Origin: Burkholderia pseudomultivorans
GTDB lineage: Bacteria > Pseudomonadota > Gammaproteobacteria > Burkholderiales > Burkholderiaceae
Direction: 5' to 3'
DNA: 64,000 nucleotides
Assembly: GCF_001718415.1 (NCBI RefSeq)
Contig: NZ_CP013378.1
Location: 1,054,001-1,118,000, forward strand
Below the pieces are notes generated by a model that did not search any database, had not been told where the DNA came from, and saw only the letters and a list, made by a program, of their open reading frames with translations. Positions 7,862 to 17,574 of the stretch are shown here, piece after piece (position 1 is the first letter of the stretch; each line of letters starts with the position of its first letter). The translations under genes and the position numbers were made by a program.

Positions 7862-8653
7862 ATGAATGCGCTGACTCCCGTTGCGCTGTCGGTCACCAAC
7901 CTGCACAAGTCGTTCGGCCCTCACGCCGTATTGCGCGGCATCTCGCTCGACGCGCGCGAAGGCGACGTCATCTCGATACTCGGTGCGAGCGGCTCGGGCA
8001 AGAGCACGCTGCTGCGCTGCATGAACCTGCTCGAGATGCCAGACGACGGCGCGATCGCCCTGTGCGGCGAAACGCTCTCGCTCGCACGCCGGCGCGACGG
8101 CAAGCTCCATCCGCGCGATCGCCGGCAGGTCGACCGGATCCGCTCGCAGATCGGCATGGTGTTCCAGAACTTCAACCTGTGGTCGCACATGACCGTGCTG
8201 GACAATCTGCTCGAAGGACCGTTGCGCGTGCAGAAGCGCTCGCGCGCGGAAGCCGTCGACGAAGCGGAAGCGCTGCTGTCCAAGGTCGGGCTCGCCGACA
8301 AGCGAGCGCATTACCCGTCCCATCTGTCCGGCGGACAGCAGCAGCGGGTGGCGATCGCGCGTGCGCTGGCGATGAAGCCGAAAGTCATGCTGTTCGACGA
8401 ACCGACCTCGGCGCTCGATCCCGAACTCGTCGGCGAAGTGCTGCGCGTCATGCGTGCGCTCGCCGAGGAAGGCCGCACGATGCTGGTCGTCACGCACGAG
8501 ATGGGCTTCGCGCGCCACGTATCGAACCGCGTGATGTTCGTCCACGAAGGACAGGTCGAGGCGGACGGCACGGCCGCCGACGTATTCGGCGAGCTGCGCT
8601 CCGAACGCTTCCGGCAGTTCGTTTCCAGTCACCGCGATCGCGCCGCGCACTGA
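7862..8653 (+). CDS. Amino-acid ABC transporter ATPase (HisP/GlnQ type)
   Basis: This 263-residue ATPase has Walker [10 protein letters not shown], the Q-loop in [10 protein letters not shown], the signature LSGGQQQR, Walker [14 protein letters not shown] and the switch His in VVTHEMGFA. The insert between Walker A and the Q-loop, as in HisP, is typical of the polar amino-acid branch. It is cotranscribed with both permeases, and the binding protein is encoded at 3072-3932 on the other strand. Confidence 0.95.
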   Translation: MNALTPVALSVTNLHKSFGPHAVLRGISLDAREGDVISILGASGSGKSTLLRCMNLLEMPDDGAIALCGETLSLARRRDGKLHPRDRRQVDRIRSQIGMVFQNFNLWSHMTVLDNLLEGPLRVQKRSRAEAVDEAEALLSKVGLADKRAHYPSHLSGGQQQRVAIARALAMKPKVMLFDEPTSALDPELVGEVLRVMRALAEEGRTMLVVTHEMGFARHVSNRVMFVHEGQVEADGTAADVFGELRSERFRQFVSSHRDRAAH

Positions 8654-8684
8654 GCGGCTACGCCGTGGATGCGTCATCTGTGCG

Positions 8685-9737
8685 ATGCTTCGCCGTATTC
8701 GCCAGCCGCATCCGCACCGCACCATGCTCATCACCGTCGATATCGTCATCTACCCGGGCTTCAAGGCGCTCGAAGCAATCGGGCCATTGAGCGTATTCAG
8801 CTACGCGAACGTCCACCTCGAACAGCGCGGGCTCGACGCCGGTTACGACGTCAGGCTCGCGGCGCCGCAAAGCGGCGAGGTTCGCTCGGACACGGGCGTG
8901 TCGCTGCATGCGTCGAAGGCGCTGAATCCGCTCGCCGTGCCGCATACGGCGCTGATCGTCGGCGCGCGGCAGATCGAGCAGGCCGTCGACGCGACACCGC
9001 AGATCGTCGACTGGGTGAAGGCCGCCGCGCCGCGCATGCAGCGCACCGCGGCGCTGTGCACGGGCGCGTTCTTCGTGGCCGCGGCCGGGCTGCTGGACGG
9101 CAAGCGCGCGACGACGCACTGGGCGTCCGCGCGCTCGCTGCAGGAACGCTACCCGGCGGTGCGCGTCGATCCCGACAGCATCTTCATCCGCGAAGGCGCA
9201 CTGTGGACCTCCGCCGGCGTCACCGCGGGCATCGATCTCGCGCTGGCGCTGGTCGAGGAGGATTTCGGCGCGGCCGTGTCGCTCGACGTCGCGCGCGACC
9301 TGGTCGTCTACCTGAAGCGGCCGGGCGGCCAATCGCAGTTCAGCGCGCATCTCGCCAGCCAGACCACGTCGCACCCGGGCATTCGCGACCTGCAGGACTG
9401 GCTGCTCGCGAATCTCGCGACGCGCGTCGGCGCGGCGGAGATGGCCGCGCGCCTGTCGATGAGCGTGCGCAATTTCAATCGCTGCTTCCAGCGCGAAACG
9501 GGAATGACGCCGTCCGCGTTCATCGAACGCGCGCGCGTCGAAGCCGCGCGGCGCATGCTGGAACAAGGAGATTTGCCGGCGAAGACGATCGCGGCCGACA
9601 CCGGCTTCGGGCAGTACGAAGCGATGCGAAAAGCGTTTCAGAAACTGCTGGGCATCACGCCGGTCGCGTATCGCGAACGATTCGGCCCGGCTCAGCGACC
9701 CGCATCGGCGCATGACGGCAGCGTCGATGCGGCGTGA
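8685..9737 (+). CDS. GlxA-family AraC-type regulator with DJ-1/PfpI domain
   Basis: This 350-residue protein has an N-terminal DJ-1/PfpI-like domain (about 14-190, with TAALCTGAFFVAAAGLLDGK carrying the nucleophile-position Cys) and a C-terminal AraC double helix-turn-helix (about 235-335, MAARLSMSVRNFNRCFQRET). Such regulators often control carnitine, choline and glycine-betaine catabolism, which fits a betaine-degrading cluster. It follows the ATPase gene by 31 bp, probably in the same operon. Neither possible start (8685, or ATG 8724 giving MLITVDIVIYPGF) has a strong ribosome site; the domain itself begins at the later Met. Confidence 0.85.
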   Translation: MLRRIRQPHPHRTMLITVDIVIYPGFKALEAIGPLSVFSYANVHLEQRGLDAGYDVRLAAPQSGEVRSDTGVSLHASKALNPLAVPHTALIVGARQIEQAVDATPQIVDWVKAAAPRMQRTAALCTGAFFVAAAGLLDGKRATTHWASARSLQERYPAVRVDPDSIFIREGALWTSAGVTAGIDLALALVEEDFGAAVSLDVARDLVVYLKRPGGQSQFSAHLASQTTSHPGIRDLQDWLLANLATRVGAAEMAARLSMSVRNFNRCFQRETGMTPSAFIERARVEAARRMLEQGDLPAKTIAADTGFGQYEAMRKAFQKLLGITPVAYRERFGPAQRPASAHDGSVDAA

Positions 9738-9745
9738 CAAGTAAC

Positions 9746-9770
9746 CGCCCCGGCGACATGCACCGGGGCG
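9746..9770. terminator. GC-rich hairpin between convergent genes
   Basis: CGCCCCGG (9746-9753) pairs perfectly with CCGGGGCG (9763-9770). It sits between the convergent GlxA-type and VOC genes. No T-run follows on either strand, so it may act as a weak bidirectional terminator or RNA 3'-end stabiliser. Confidence 0.4.
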
Positions 9771-9792
9771 ATCGTGCCGCTGCGATGCCGCG

Positions 9793-10176
9793 TCAGGCCG
9801 GCTGGAAGCAATACGCGGCGAGCTTGTTGCCGTCGAGATCGCGCACGTAGGCCGCATAGGCATGCGGTGCCCAGTTGCGCGGCCCGGCCGCGCCCGCGTC
9901 GACGGCGCCGGCGGCCAGCGCCGTCCGGTGGAACGCGTCGATCGCCGCGCGGCTCGGCGCCTGGAACGACACGGTCACGCCATTGCCGACCGTCGCCGGC
10001 TCGCCGTTCACCGGCTTCAGCACGAAGAACGACGGCGCGCCGTCGCCCCAGATCGAACCGTTGTCGCCGAGATCGGCCATGCGGCTCAGGCCGATTTCGC
10101 CGAGTACCTTGTCGTAGAACGAGCGGGCGCGATCGAGATGGTTCGTGCCCAGCGTCACATGCGTAAATACCGTCAT
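9793..10176 (-). CDS. VOC-superfamily (glyoxalase-like) protein
   Basis: This 127-residue protein has the vicinal-oxygen-chelate fold: TVFTHVTLGTNHLDRARSFY at the start, a SFQAPSRAAIDAFHRTALAAG linker and VRDLDGNKLAAYCF at the end. It is the third gene of an operon with frmA and fghA. Its exact reaction is not known; the context suggests a role in handling formaldehyde-glutathione or methylglyoxal adducts. CAGGAG precedes the start at 10176, which removes an overlapping longer reading frame. Confidence 0.85.
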   Translation of the reverse strand: MTVFTHVTLGTNHLDRARSFYDKVLGEIGLSRMADLGDNGSIWGDGAPSFFVLKPVNGEPATVGNGVTVSFQAPSRAAIDAFHRTALAAGAVDAGAAGPRNWAPHAYAAYVRDLDGNKLAAYCFQPA

Positions 10177-10265
10177 CGTGCTGTCTCCTGTCGATATCGA
10201 ATGCCGCGCGGCATCCGGAGTGTCGTGCGCCGCGATCGACCGATCGCGGCCGCTTCCCTTCGCCG

Positions 10266-11114
10266 TCAACCGCCCAGCACGCGCGCATGATGCGCGACGT
10301 GATCGGCGACGAACGTCGAGATGAAGTAATACCCGTGGTCGTAGCCCGCATGACGGCGCAGCGTCAGCGGCTGGCCGGCCTTCGCGCACGCGGCTTCGAA
10401 TACGTCCGGGTTCAGCTGGTTCGCGAGGAATTGATCGGCGAGGCCCTGGTCGACGAGGATGCCGTCCGCGAACTTCGGCGCATCCGCACGCGCGACGAGC
10501 TCGCTCGCGTCGTGCGCCTTCCACGCTTCGCGATCCTCTCCCAGATAACCCGAGAACGCCTTCTCGCCCCACGGGCAGCGCGTCGGCGCCGCGATCGGCG
10601 CGAACGCCGATACCGACCGGTACAGGTCCGGATGGCGCAGCGCCAGCGTCAGCGCACCGTGTCCGCCCATCGAGTGCCCGAAGATCCCGAGCCGCGCGCC
10701 GTCGATCGGCAGTTCGGCCGTCACGATCTCGCGCAGCTCGCCGGTCACGTACGACTCCATCCGGTAATGCACGGACCACGGCGCTTCGGTCGCGTCGACG
10801 TAGAAGCCCGCGCCGACGCCGAAATCCCACGCGTCGGTCTCGCCCGCCACGCCCGCGCCGCGCGGGCTCGTATCGGGCATCACGAGCGCGATGCCGTGCT
10901 GCGCCGCATACTGCTGCGCGCCGCCCTTGATCGCGAACGTCTCCTCCGTGCACGTGAGCCCCGCGAGATAGAACAGCGCCGGCACGCGGCCGTGCGCAGC
11001 CTGCGGCGGCAGGTACACGGCGAACTTCATCGGCAGGCCGATCGTCGTCGAATCGTGACGATAGAAGCGCTGCTCGCCGCCGTGGCAGGCGTGCGCTGAA
11101 ACGAGTTCGAGCAT
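10266..11114 (-). CDS. fghA: S-formylglutathione hydrolase
   Basis: This 282-residue esterase-D-type alpha/beta hydrolase has the nucleophile elbow GHSMGGHGAL, the oxyanion region YLAGLTCTEETF, Asp within DQGLADQF and His in GYDHGYYF. It hydrolyses S-formylglutathione to formate and glutathione, the second step of glutathione-dependent formaldehyde oxidation in the cytosol. It lies 16 bp downstream of frmA, in the order usual for proteobacteria. Confidence 0.95.
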   Translation of the reverse strand: MLELVSAHACHGGEQRFYRHDSTTIGLPMKFAVYLPPQAAHGRVPALFYLAGLTCTEETFAIKGGAQQYAAQHGIALVMPDTSPRGAGVAGETDAWDFGVGAGFYVDATEAPWSVHYRMESYVTGELREIVTAELPIDGARLGIFGHSMGGHGALTLALRHPDLYRSVSAFAPIAAPTRCPWGEKAFSGYLGEDREAWKAHDASELVARADAPKFADGILVDQGLADQFLANQLNPDVFEAACAKAGQPLTLRRHAGYDHGYYFISTFVADHVAHHARVLGG

Positions 11115-11130
11115 GGTCGCGCCCTCTCGA

Positions 11131-12237
<1,107 letters not shown>

Positions 12238-12315
12238 TGGCGTCTCTTCGAGAAAAAAATGGATCGTGCGAGTGTCGCAGGAGTTCGCGTGATCCATTCG
12301 ATTCCGACGCCCAGA

Positions 12316-12348
12316 TTGGCCGAGTCGCGGGCGATGTTGGCCGAATCG
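12316..12348. promoter_or_regulatory. Direct repeats upstream of frmA
   Basis: TTGGCCGAGTCG (12316-12327) and TTGGCCGAATCG (12337-12348) are near-identical direct repeats 21 bp apart, two helical turns. They lie about 80-110 bp upstream of the frmA start codon in the 211-bp gap before the MarR gene. They could bind a regulator of the formaldehyde operon; nothing identifies it. Confidence 0.35.
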
Positions 12349-12448
12349 AGGTGACGCCCGGCGGGCAGCGCACGATCGTGCGATGGCTGCGGCGTCGGAC
12401 CTTGTCGCGAGACGCGTCCGGCGCTCGCGCGACGCGGGCCGCCTGCGC

Positions 12449-12961
12449 TCAATCGTCGTCCGGTTCGCCGTCCGCGCGGCCGTCATCGTCGATGCGCTTC
12501 ATGTTGTCGAGCAGCTTGAGCAGATAGTGCAGCGCATGCGTCACGTCGTCGGTCGAGAAGTCCGACAGCACGTCGCCGTAGTACGCATTGATCTTCGGTA
12601 TCGCGTCCTGCGTCCACAGCCGCCGGCCGGCGTCGCTCATGCGCACCAGGCGCGAACGGCGGTCGCGTTCGTCGGCGAACGTCGTCAGGTGCCCGTTGCG
12701 CTCCATCCGGCCGATCAGCCCGGACAGATTCTGCCGGCTCACCATCAAGTAGCGCGCGAGGTCGCCGACGCTCATGCCGTTGGCCGACTCCTCCCGCGAC
12801 AACGCGCCGAGCACTGCCCATTGCTGGGTGGTCAGGCCTTCGGCCTCGACCGCCCGCGTCCCGGTTTTATGCAACATATTTCCACATTGGTACAGTCTGA
12901 AGAATAGTCGATTGGCCAGCTCGAGCTTGGCTTTTTCCGGATTTTTTACGGGTTTATCCAC
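12449..12961 (-). CDS. badR: MarR-family regulator, BadR-like
   Basis: This protein (170 residues from a GTG start at 12961) has a MarR winged helix-turn-helix: [39 protein letters not shown] as recognition region, and the wing [16 protein letters not shown]. It is divergent from a badH-badI-aliB-aliA operon, as BadR is next to these genes in Rhodopseudomonas palustris, where it derepresses cyclohexanecarboxylate degradation on sensing an acyl-CoA. GTG at 12961 is preferred because CAGGA lies seven bases upstream; an ATG at 13021 would add 20 residues and run into the probable operator. Confidence 0.82.
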   Translation of the reverse strand: MDKPVKNPEKAKLELANRLFFRLYQCGNMLHKTGTRAVEAEGLTTQQWAVLGALSREESANGMSVGDLARYLMVSRQNLSGLIGRMERNGHLTTFADERDRRSRLVRMSDAGRRLWTQDAIPKINAYYGDVLSDFSTDDVTHALHYLLKLLDNMKRIDDDGRADGEPDDD

Positions 12962-13016
12962 GGGTTTTTCCTGATGATTCGGAACTTGATGACACCGGCA
13001 TCGCCGCCTAGTATAC

Positions 13017-13030
13017 GTCAATATATTTAC
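13017..13030. promoter_or_regulatory. Candidate BadR/MarR operator
   Basis: GTCAATATATTTAC is a 14-bp AT-rich palindrome with 12 of 14 positions symmetric, in otherwise GC-rich DNA. It lies between the divergent MarR gene and badH, the usual place for a MarR operator. Binding is inferred. Confidence 0.4.
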
Positions 13031-13095
13031 ATATCTGGCTTCGAGGCCGAATCGCTCGAACCCAATAGTACGACCGACAGCAAACGGAGACGCTC

Positions 13096-13863
13096 ATGGA
13101 AAGACTCGCAGGCAAAACGGTCGTCGTCACCGGCGGCGGTGGCGGCATCGGCGGCGCGACCTGCCGACGCTTCGCGGCGGAAGGCGCGCGCGTCGCGATT
13201 CTCGACCTGTCGCTGGCGGCGGCGGAACAGGTGCGCGACGAGATTCGCGCGGCAGGCGGCACGGCCGACGCGATTCGCTGCGACATCACGAACCGCGCCG
13301 ATGTCGACGCGGCCGTCGCGAAGACCGAGGCCCGGCTCGGCCCGGTCGACGTGCTCGTCAACAACGCCGGCTGGGACGTATTCCGCCCGTTCGTGAAGAC
13401 CGAACCGGCGCAATGGGACAAGCTGATCGCGATCAACCTGACCGGTGCGCTGCACCTGCATCACGCGATCCTGCCCGGCATGGTCGAGCGCCGGCGCGGC
13501 CGCATCGTCAATGTCGCGTCCGACGCGGCGCGCGTCGGCTCGTCGGGCGAAGCAGTCTACGCCGCGTGCAAGGGCGGTCTGGTGTCGTTCTCCAAGACCA
13601 TCGCCCGCGAGCATGCCCGCCACGGCATCACGGTCAACGTCGTGTGCCCGGGGCCGACCGACACGGCGCTGTTCGCTGCATACCGGGAAGGCGCCGGCAA
13701 TCCCGACAAGCTGATGGAAGCCTTTCAGCGCTCGATCCCGCTCGGCCGCATCGGGCAGCCCGGCGACCTGCCCGGCGCCGTCGTGTTCTTCGCCAGCGAC
13801 GATGCGGGCTTCATCACCGGACAGGTGCTCAGCGTATCGGGCGGCCTGACGATGGCCGGCTGA
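13096..13863 (+). CDS. badH: 2-hydroxycyclohexanecarboxyl-CoA dehydrogenase (SDR)
   Basis: This 255-residue short-chain dehydrogenase has the cofactor motif TGGGGGIGGATCRRFA, the NNAGWD motif and the catalytic Tyr-x3-Lys in GEAVYAACKGG. Long stretches match the R. palustris BadH as I recall it (SSGEAVYAACKGGLVSFSKT, CPGPTDTALF). It oxidises 2-hydroxycyclohexane-1-carboxyl-CoA to the 2-keto compound in the beta-oxidation-like breakdown of cyclohexanecarboxylate. It is first in an operon of four, behind CGGAGA. Confidence 0.9.
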   Translation: MERLAGKTVVVTGGGGGIGGATCRRFAAEGARVAILDLSLAAAEQVRDEIRAAGGTADAIRCDITNRADVDAAVAKTEARLGPVDVLVNNAGWDVFRPFVKTEPAQWDKLIAINLTGALHLHHAILPGMVERRRGRIVNVASDAARVGSSGEAVYAACKGGLVSFSKTIAREHARHGITVNVVCPGPTDTALFAAYREGAGNPDKLMEAFQRSIPLGRIGQPGDLPGAVVFFASDDAGFITGQVLSVSGGLTMAG

Positions 13864-13893
13864 GCCGGCTTCATTCATCGAAGAGGAAGCGAC

Positions 13894-14676
13894 ATGCATT
13901 ACGAAGACATTCTTTACGAAGTCCGCAACGGTGCGGCATGGATCACGATCAACCGTCCGGAAAAGCTCAATGCATTCCGCGGCAAGACCTGCGACGAACT
14001 GATCCACGCGATCACGCGGGCCGGCTACGCGCGCGAGATCGGCGTGATCGTGCTGGCCGGCGCCGGCGATCGCGCGTTCTGCACCGGCGGCGACCAGTCC
14101 GCGCATGAAGGCCAGTACGACGGCCGCGGCACCATCGGCCTGCCGATCGAGGAACTGCACAACGCGATTCGCGACGTGCCGAAGCCGGTCATCGCGCGCG
14201 TGCAGGGCTATGCGATCGGCGGCGGCAACGTGCTGTGCACGATCTGCGACTTCACGATCGCGTCGGACAACGCGGTATTCGGCCAGGTCGGACCGAAGGT
14301 CGGTTCGGTCGATCCCGGCTTCGGCACTGCGTATCTCGCACGCGCGGTCGGCGAAAAGAAGGCGCGCGAAATCTGGTATCTGTGCCGCCGCTATCCGGCT
14401 GCCGAAGCGCTGGCGATGGGGCTCGTCAACGCGGTCGTGCCGCACGCGCAACTCGACGCCGAGGTGCAGAAGTGGTGTGACGAGATCATGGAAAAGAGCC
14501 CGACCGCAATCGCGATCGCGAAGCGCTCCTTCAACATGGACACCGCGCATCAGGCCGGCATCGCCGGCATGGGCATGTATGCGCTGAAGCTCTACTACGA
14601 CACCGAGGAATCGAAGGAAGGCGTGAAGGCCTTCAACGAGAAGCGCAAGCCGGATTTCCGCAAGTACGCGAAGTGA
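13894..14676 (+). CDS. badI: 2-ketocyclohexanecarboxyl-CoA hydrolase
   Basis: This 260-residue crotonase-fold enzyme has INRPEKLNAFRGKTCDELI, the CoA oxyanion segment DRAFCTGGDQS and VQGYAIGGGNVL. It resembles BadI closely, including the C-terminal AKRSFNMDTAHQAGIAGMGM. BadI hydrolytically opens the ring of 2-ketocyclohexanecarboxyl-CoA to pimelyl-CoA. It follows badH by 30 bp. The pimelyl-CoA formed would need general beta-oxidation enzymes from elsewhere in the genome. Confidence 0.92.
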   Translation: MHYEDILYEVRNGAAWITINRPEKLNAFRGKTCDELIHAITRAGYAREIGVIVLAGAGDRAFCTGGDQSAHEGQYDGRGTIGLPIEELHNAIRDVPKPVIARVQGYAIGGGNVLCTICDFTIASDNAVFGQVGPKVGSVDPGFGTAYLARAVGEKKAREIWYLCRRYPAAEALAMGLVNAVVPHAQLDAEVQKWCDEIMEKSPTAIAIAKRSFNMDTAHQAGIAGMGMYALKLYYDTEESKEGVKAFNEKRKPDFRKYAK

Positions 14677-14721
14677 CGATCTGCGCCGCCCCATCATGAA
14701 CCCGCCTCATCGAGGAGACAC

Positions 14722-15876
14722 ATGTTGAATCCCTATCTCGACGAAGACCTCACGGCGCTGAGCGAACACGCGCGCCGTTTCGCGCAGGGATCGGTCGCGC
14801 CGGGCTTTCTGGAGCGGGACCGGACCCGCGTGCTCGATCGCGCGATCATGCGCGAAATGGGCCGCATGGGCTTCATCGCGCCGGAATTGCCGGAGCAGTA
14901 CGGCGGACAGGGCCTCGGCTGCCTCGCTGCCGGCGTGATCCACGAGGAGATCGCGCGCGCGGACCTCAGCCTGTCCTACATCAACCTGCTCGCATCGCTG
15001 AACGGCCAGATCCTGTCGCAGCACGCGAGGCCCGAGATCGCCGGGCCGTGGCTCGAACGGCTCGTGCAGGGCGACGCGCTGCTCGCGATCGCGCTGACCG
15101 AGCCGCGCGGCGGCTCCGATGCGGCCAGCCTGCGCCTGAGGATGGAGCGCGTGGGCGACGAATACGTGCTGAACGGCGAGAAGACGTCGATCTCGGCGGC
15201 CGACCAGGCCGACGCCGCCGTCGTGTTCGCCCGCACCGGCACGATCGAGATGGGTGCGCGCGGCGTCTCCGCCATGCTGGTGCCGATGGACCTGCCGGGC
15301 ATCACGCGCAACCGGTTCGACTGCCACGGACAGCGTGCGATCGGCCGCGGCTCGATCTTCTTCGACAACGTGCGCGTGCCGGCCGACCATCTGCTCGGCG
15401 ACGAAGGCAAGGGCTTCGTGCAGGTCATGCAGGGGTTCGACTTCTCGCGCGCGTTGATCGGGCTGCAGGTCCTGGCCGTCGCGACAGTCAGCCTCGAGGA
15501 GACGTGGGAGTACGTCGCGCAGCGCGAAGCGTTCGGCAAGCCGCTGTCGGCGTTCCAGGGCGTGTCGCACCCGCTCGCCGAATACGAGACGCAGGTCGCC
15601 GCGGCGCGGCTGCTGTGCCTGCAGACGCTGTGGCTCAAGGATCGCAATCTGCCGCATACCGCCGAAGCGGCGATGTGCAAATGGTGGGGGCCGAAGCTCG
15701 CGTACGACGTGATCCACCAGTGCCTGCTGTCGTTCGGCCACGGCGGCTACGATCACGGCCCGATGGAACAGCGGCTGCGCGACGTGCTCGGATTCCAGAT
15801 CGGCGACGGTACCGCGCAGATCATGAAGACGATCATTGCCCGCACGCATGCCGGGCGCGATGCGGTGCCCGCGTAA
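14722..15876 (+). CDS. aliB: Cyclohexanecarboxyl-CoA dehydrogenase (acyl-CoA dehydrogenase)
   Basis: This 384-residue acyl-CoA dehydrogenase has the flavin motif LTEPRGGSDAASL and a C-terminal LRDVLGFQIGDGTAQIMKTI. It would introduce the ring double bond into cyclohexanecarboxyl-CoA, giving cyclohex-1-ene-1-carboxyl-CoA. Position between badI and the CoA ligase supports the AliB assignment. CGAGGAGA precedes the ATG. The hydratase that must act between AliB and BadH is not in this operon. Confidence 0.85.
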   Translation: MLNPYLDEDLTALSEHARRFAQGSVAPGFLERDRTRVLDRAIMREMGRMGFIAPELPEQYGGQGLGCLAAGVIHEEIARADLSLSYINLLASLNGQILSQHARPEIAGPWLERLVQGDALLAIALTEPRGGSDAASLRLRMERVGDEYVLNGEKTSISAADQADAAVVFARTGTIEMGARGVSAMLVPMDLPGITRNRFDCHGQRAIGRGSIFFDNVRVPADHLLGDEGKGFVQVMQGFDFSRALIGLQVLAVATVSLEETWEYVAQREAFGKPLSAFQGVSHPLAEYETQVAAARLLCLQTLWLKDRNLPHTAEAAMCKWWGPKLAYDVIHQCLLSFGHGGYDHGPMEQRLRDVLGFQIGDGTAQIMKTIIARTHAGRDAVPA

Positions 15877-15915
15877 CGCGGCCGCGATCCACCGACCACC
15901 GTCCGGAGACACGAC

Positions 15916-17574
15916 ATGAAGTTCGACACCGGCCTGATCGGATCCCGCCGCGCGGCAAGCATCGCGAACGGCTGGTGGCCCGAACTCACGATCAACGATG
16001 CGCTCGACGCCGCCGTCGCCGAGTCTCCCGACCGGCCGGCGCTCACGGCGGTCTGCGCCGACGACGGCACGCGCGTGCGCTTCACCTATCGCGAACTCGC
16101 GCGCATGGCCGACCGCATCGCGGTGGGACTGGCGCGCCTCGGCGTCGGCCGCGGCGACATCGTGTCGATGCAGTTGCCGAACATCTGGCAGTTCACGCTG
16201 ACCTACCTCGCCTGCTCGCGCATCGGCGCGGTGATCAATCCGCTGATGCCGATCTTCCGCGAACGTGAACTCGAATTCATGCTTGCGCACGCCGGCAGCA
16301 AGGTCATGATCGTGCAGAAGCGCTATCGCAATTTCGACTACGAGCACATGCTCGACGGCCTCAGGGCACGGCTGCCCGACCTGGCGCACGTCGTCGTGAT
16401 CGGCGCCGAATCGGCCGGCATGCCGGCGCCGCACAGCTTCGATGCGCTGCTCTGCGGCCCTGACCGCGAAAACGATGCAGACGCGCCTGCGATTCTGACG
16501 CGCCACCGTCCGGGGCCGGACGACGTGACGCAGCTGCTCTATACGTCGGGCACGACCGGCGAACCGAAGGGCACGCTGCACACGGCGAACACGCTGATGT
16601 CGAACATCGTCGCATATGCGCGCGCGATGCAGCTGTCGGCCGCCGACACGGTGCTGATGGCGTCGCCGATGGCGCACCAGACCGGCTTCATGTACGGCCT
16701 GATGATGCCCGTCGCGTTGCGCGCGCACGCCGTGCTGCAGGACATGTGGGATCCCGAACTGGCGCTTCGGCTGATCGACGAGGAACAGGCGACCTTCACG
16801 ATGGCCTCGACCGCGTTCCTGACCGACCTGGCCGATGCGGCGGCGAAGCACGGCACGCGCGTGCCGAGCCTGAAGACGTTCCTGTGCGCGGGCGCGCCGA
16901 TTCCGGGCCCGCTCGTCGAACGCGCACGCGCGGCGCTCGGCGCGAAGGTCGTTTCCGCATGGGGCATGACGGAACTCGGCGCCGTCACGCTGACGCGCCT
17001 CGACGACGACGACGAGCGCGCGTTCAACACCGACGGGCGTGCGCTGCCGGGCGTCGAACTCAAGGTGCTCGACGAGCATGACGCGCCGGCGCCGCCGGGC
17101 GTTACCGGTCGCCTGCTGGTTCGCTCGTGCTCGGGATTCGCCGGATATCTGCACCGTCCGCACCTGAACGGCGTCGACGCCGACGGCTGGTTCGACACCG
17201 GCGATCTCGCGTTCATCGATGCGCGCGGCTACCTGCGCATCGCGGGCCGCAGCAAGGACGTGATCATCCGCGGCGGGGAAAACATCCCGGTCGTCGAGAT
17301 CGAGGCACTGTTGTACCGACACCCGGCGATCGCCGCCGTCGCGATCGTCGCGTATCCGGACGACCGTCTCGGCGAGCGCGCCTGCGCGGTGGTCGTGCCG
17401 AAGCCGGCCATGACGATCGACCTGCCCGCAATCGTCGCGTTCCTGAAGGACCACAAGGTCGCGCTGCAGTACATCCCCGAACGACTGCTGCTGCTCGATG
17501 CAATGCCGACGACGCCGGCCGGCAAGGTGCAGAAATTCCGGCTTCGGGAGCTAGTCAGGCATGCTCCCGGCTGA
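15916..17574 (+). CDS. aliA: Cyclohexanecarboxylate-CoA ligase (AMP-forming)
   Basis: This 552-residue ANL-superfamily ligase has the phosphate-binding loop LLYTSGTTGEPKGTLHT (about 200-216), SAWGMTEL, the hinge region DTGDLAFID, GYLRIAGRSKDVI and the catalytic C-terminal Lys in PTTPAGKVQKF. By context it activates cyclohexanecarboxylate with ATP and CoA as the first step of the pathway. Its last 20 bp overlap the 3' end of the convergent MFS gene, and no terminator is visible between them. Confidence 0.85.
   Translation: MKFDTGLIGSRRAASIANGWWPELTINDALDAAVAESPDRPALTAVCADDGTRVRFTYRELARMADRIAVGLARLGVGRGDIVSMQLPNIWQFTLTYLACSRIGAVINPLMPIFRERELEFMLAHAGSKVMIVQKRYRNFDYEHMLDGLRARLPDLAHVVVIGAESAGMPAPHSFDALLCGPDRENDADAPAILTRHRPGPDDVTQLLYTSGTTGEPKGTLHTANTLMSNIVAYARAMQLSAADTVLMASPMAHQTGFMYGLMMPVALRAHAVLQDMWDPELALRLIDEEQATFTMASTAFLTDLADAAAKHGTRVPSLKTFLCAGAPIPGPLVERARAALGAKVVSAWGMTELGAVTLTRLDDDDERAFNTDGRALPGVELKVLDEHDAPAPPGVTGRLLVRSCSGFAGYLHRPHLNGVDADGWFDTGDLAFIDARGYLRIAGRSKDVIIRGGENIPVVEIEALLYRHPAIAAVAIVAYPDDRLGERACAVVVPKPAMTIDLPAIVAFLKDHKVALQYIPERLLLLDAMPTTPAGKVQKFRLRELVRHAPG

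Noticed and set aside
14707..17454. 915-codon open frame antisense to badI/aliB/aliA, and similar long antisense frames such as 36886-39381 on the plus strand
   Set aside because: Arg/His-rich translations without family motifs, opposite well-supported genes; long antisense frames are expected at this GC content.
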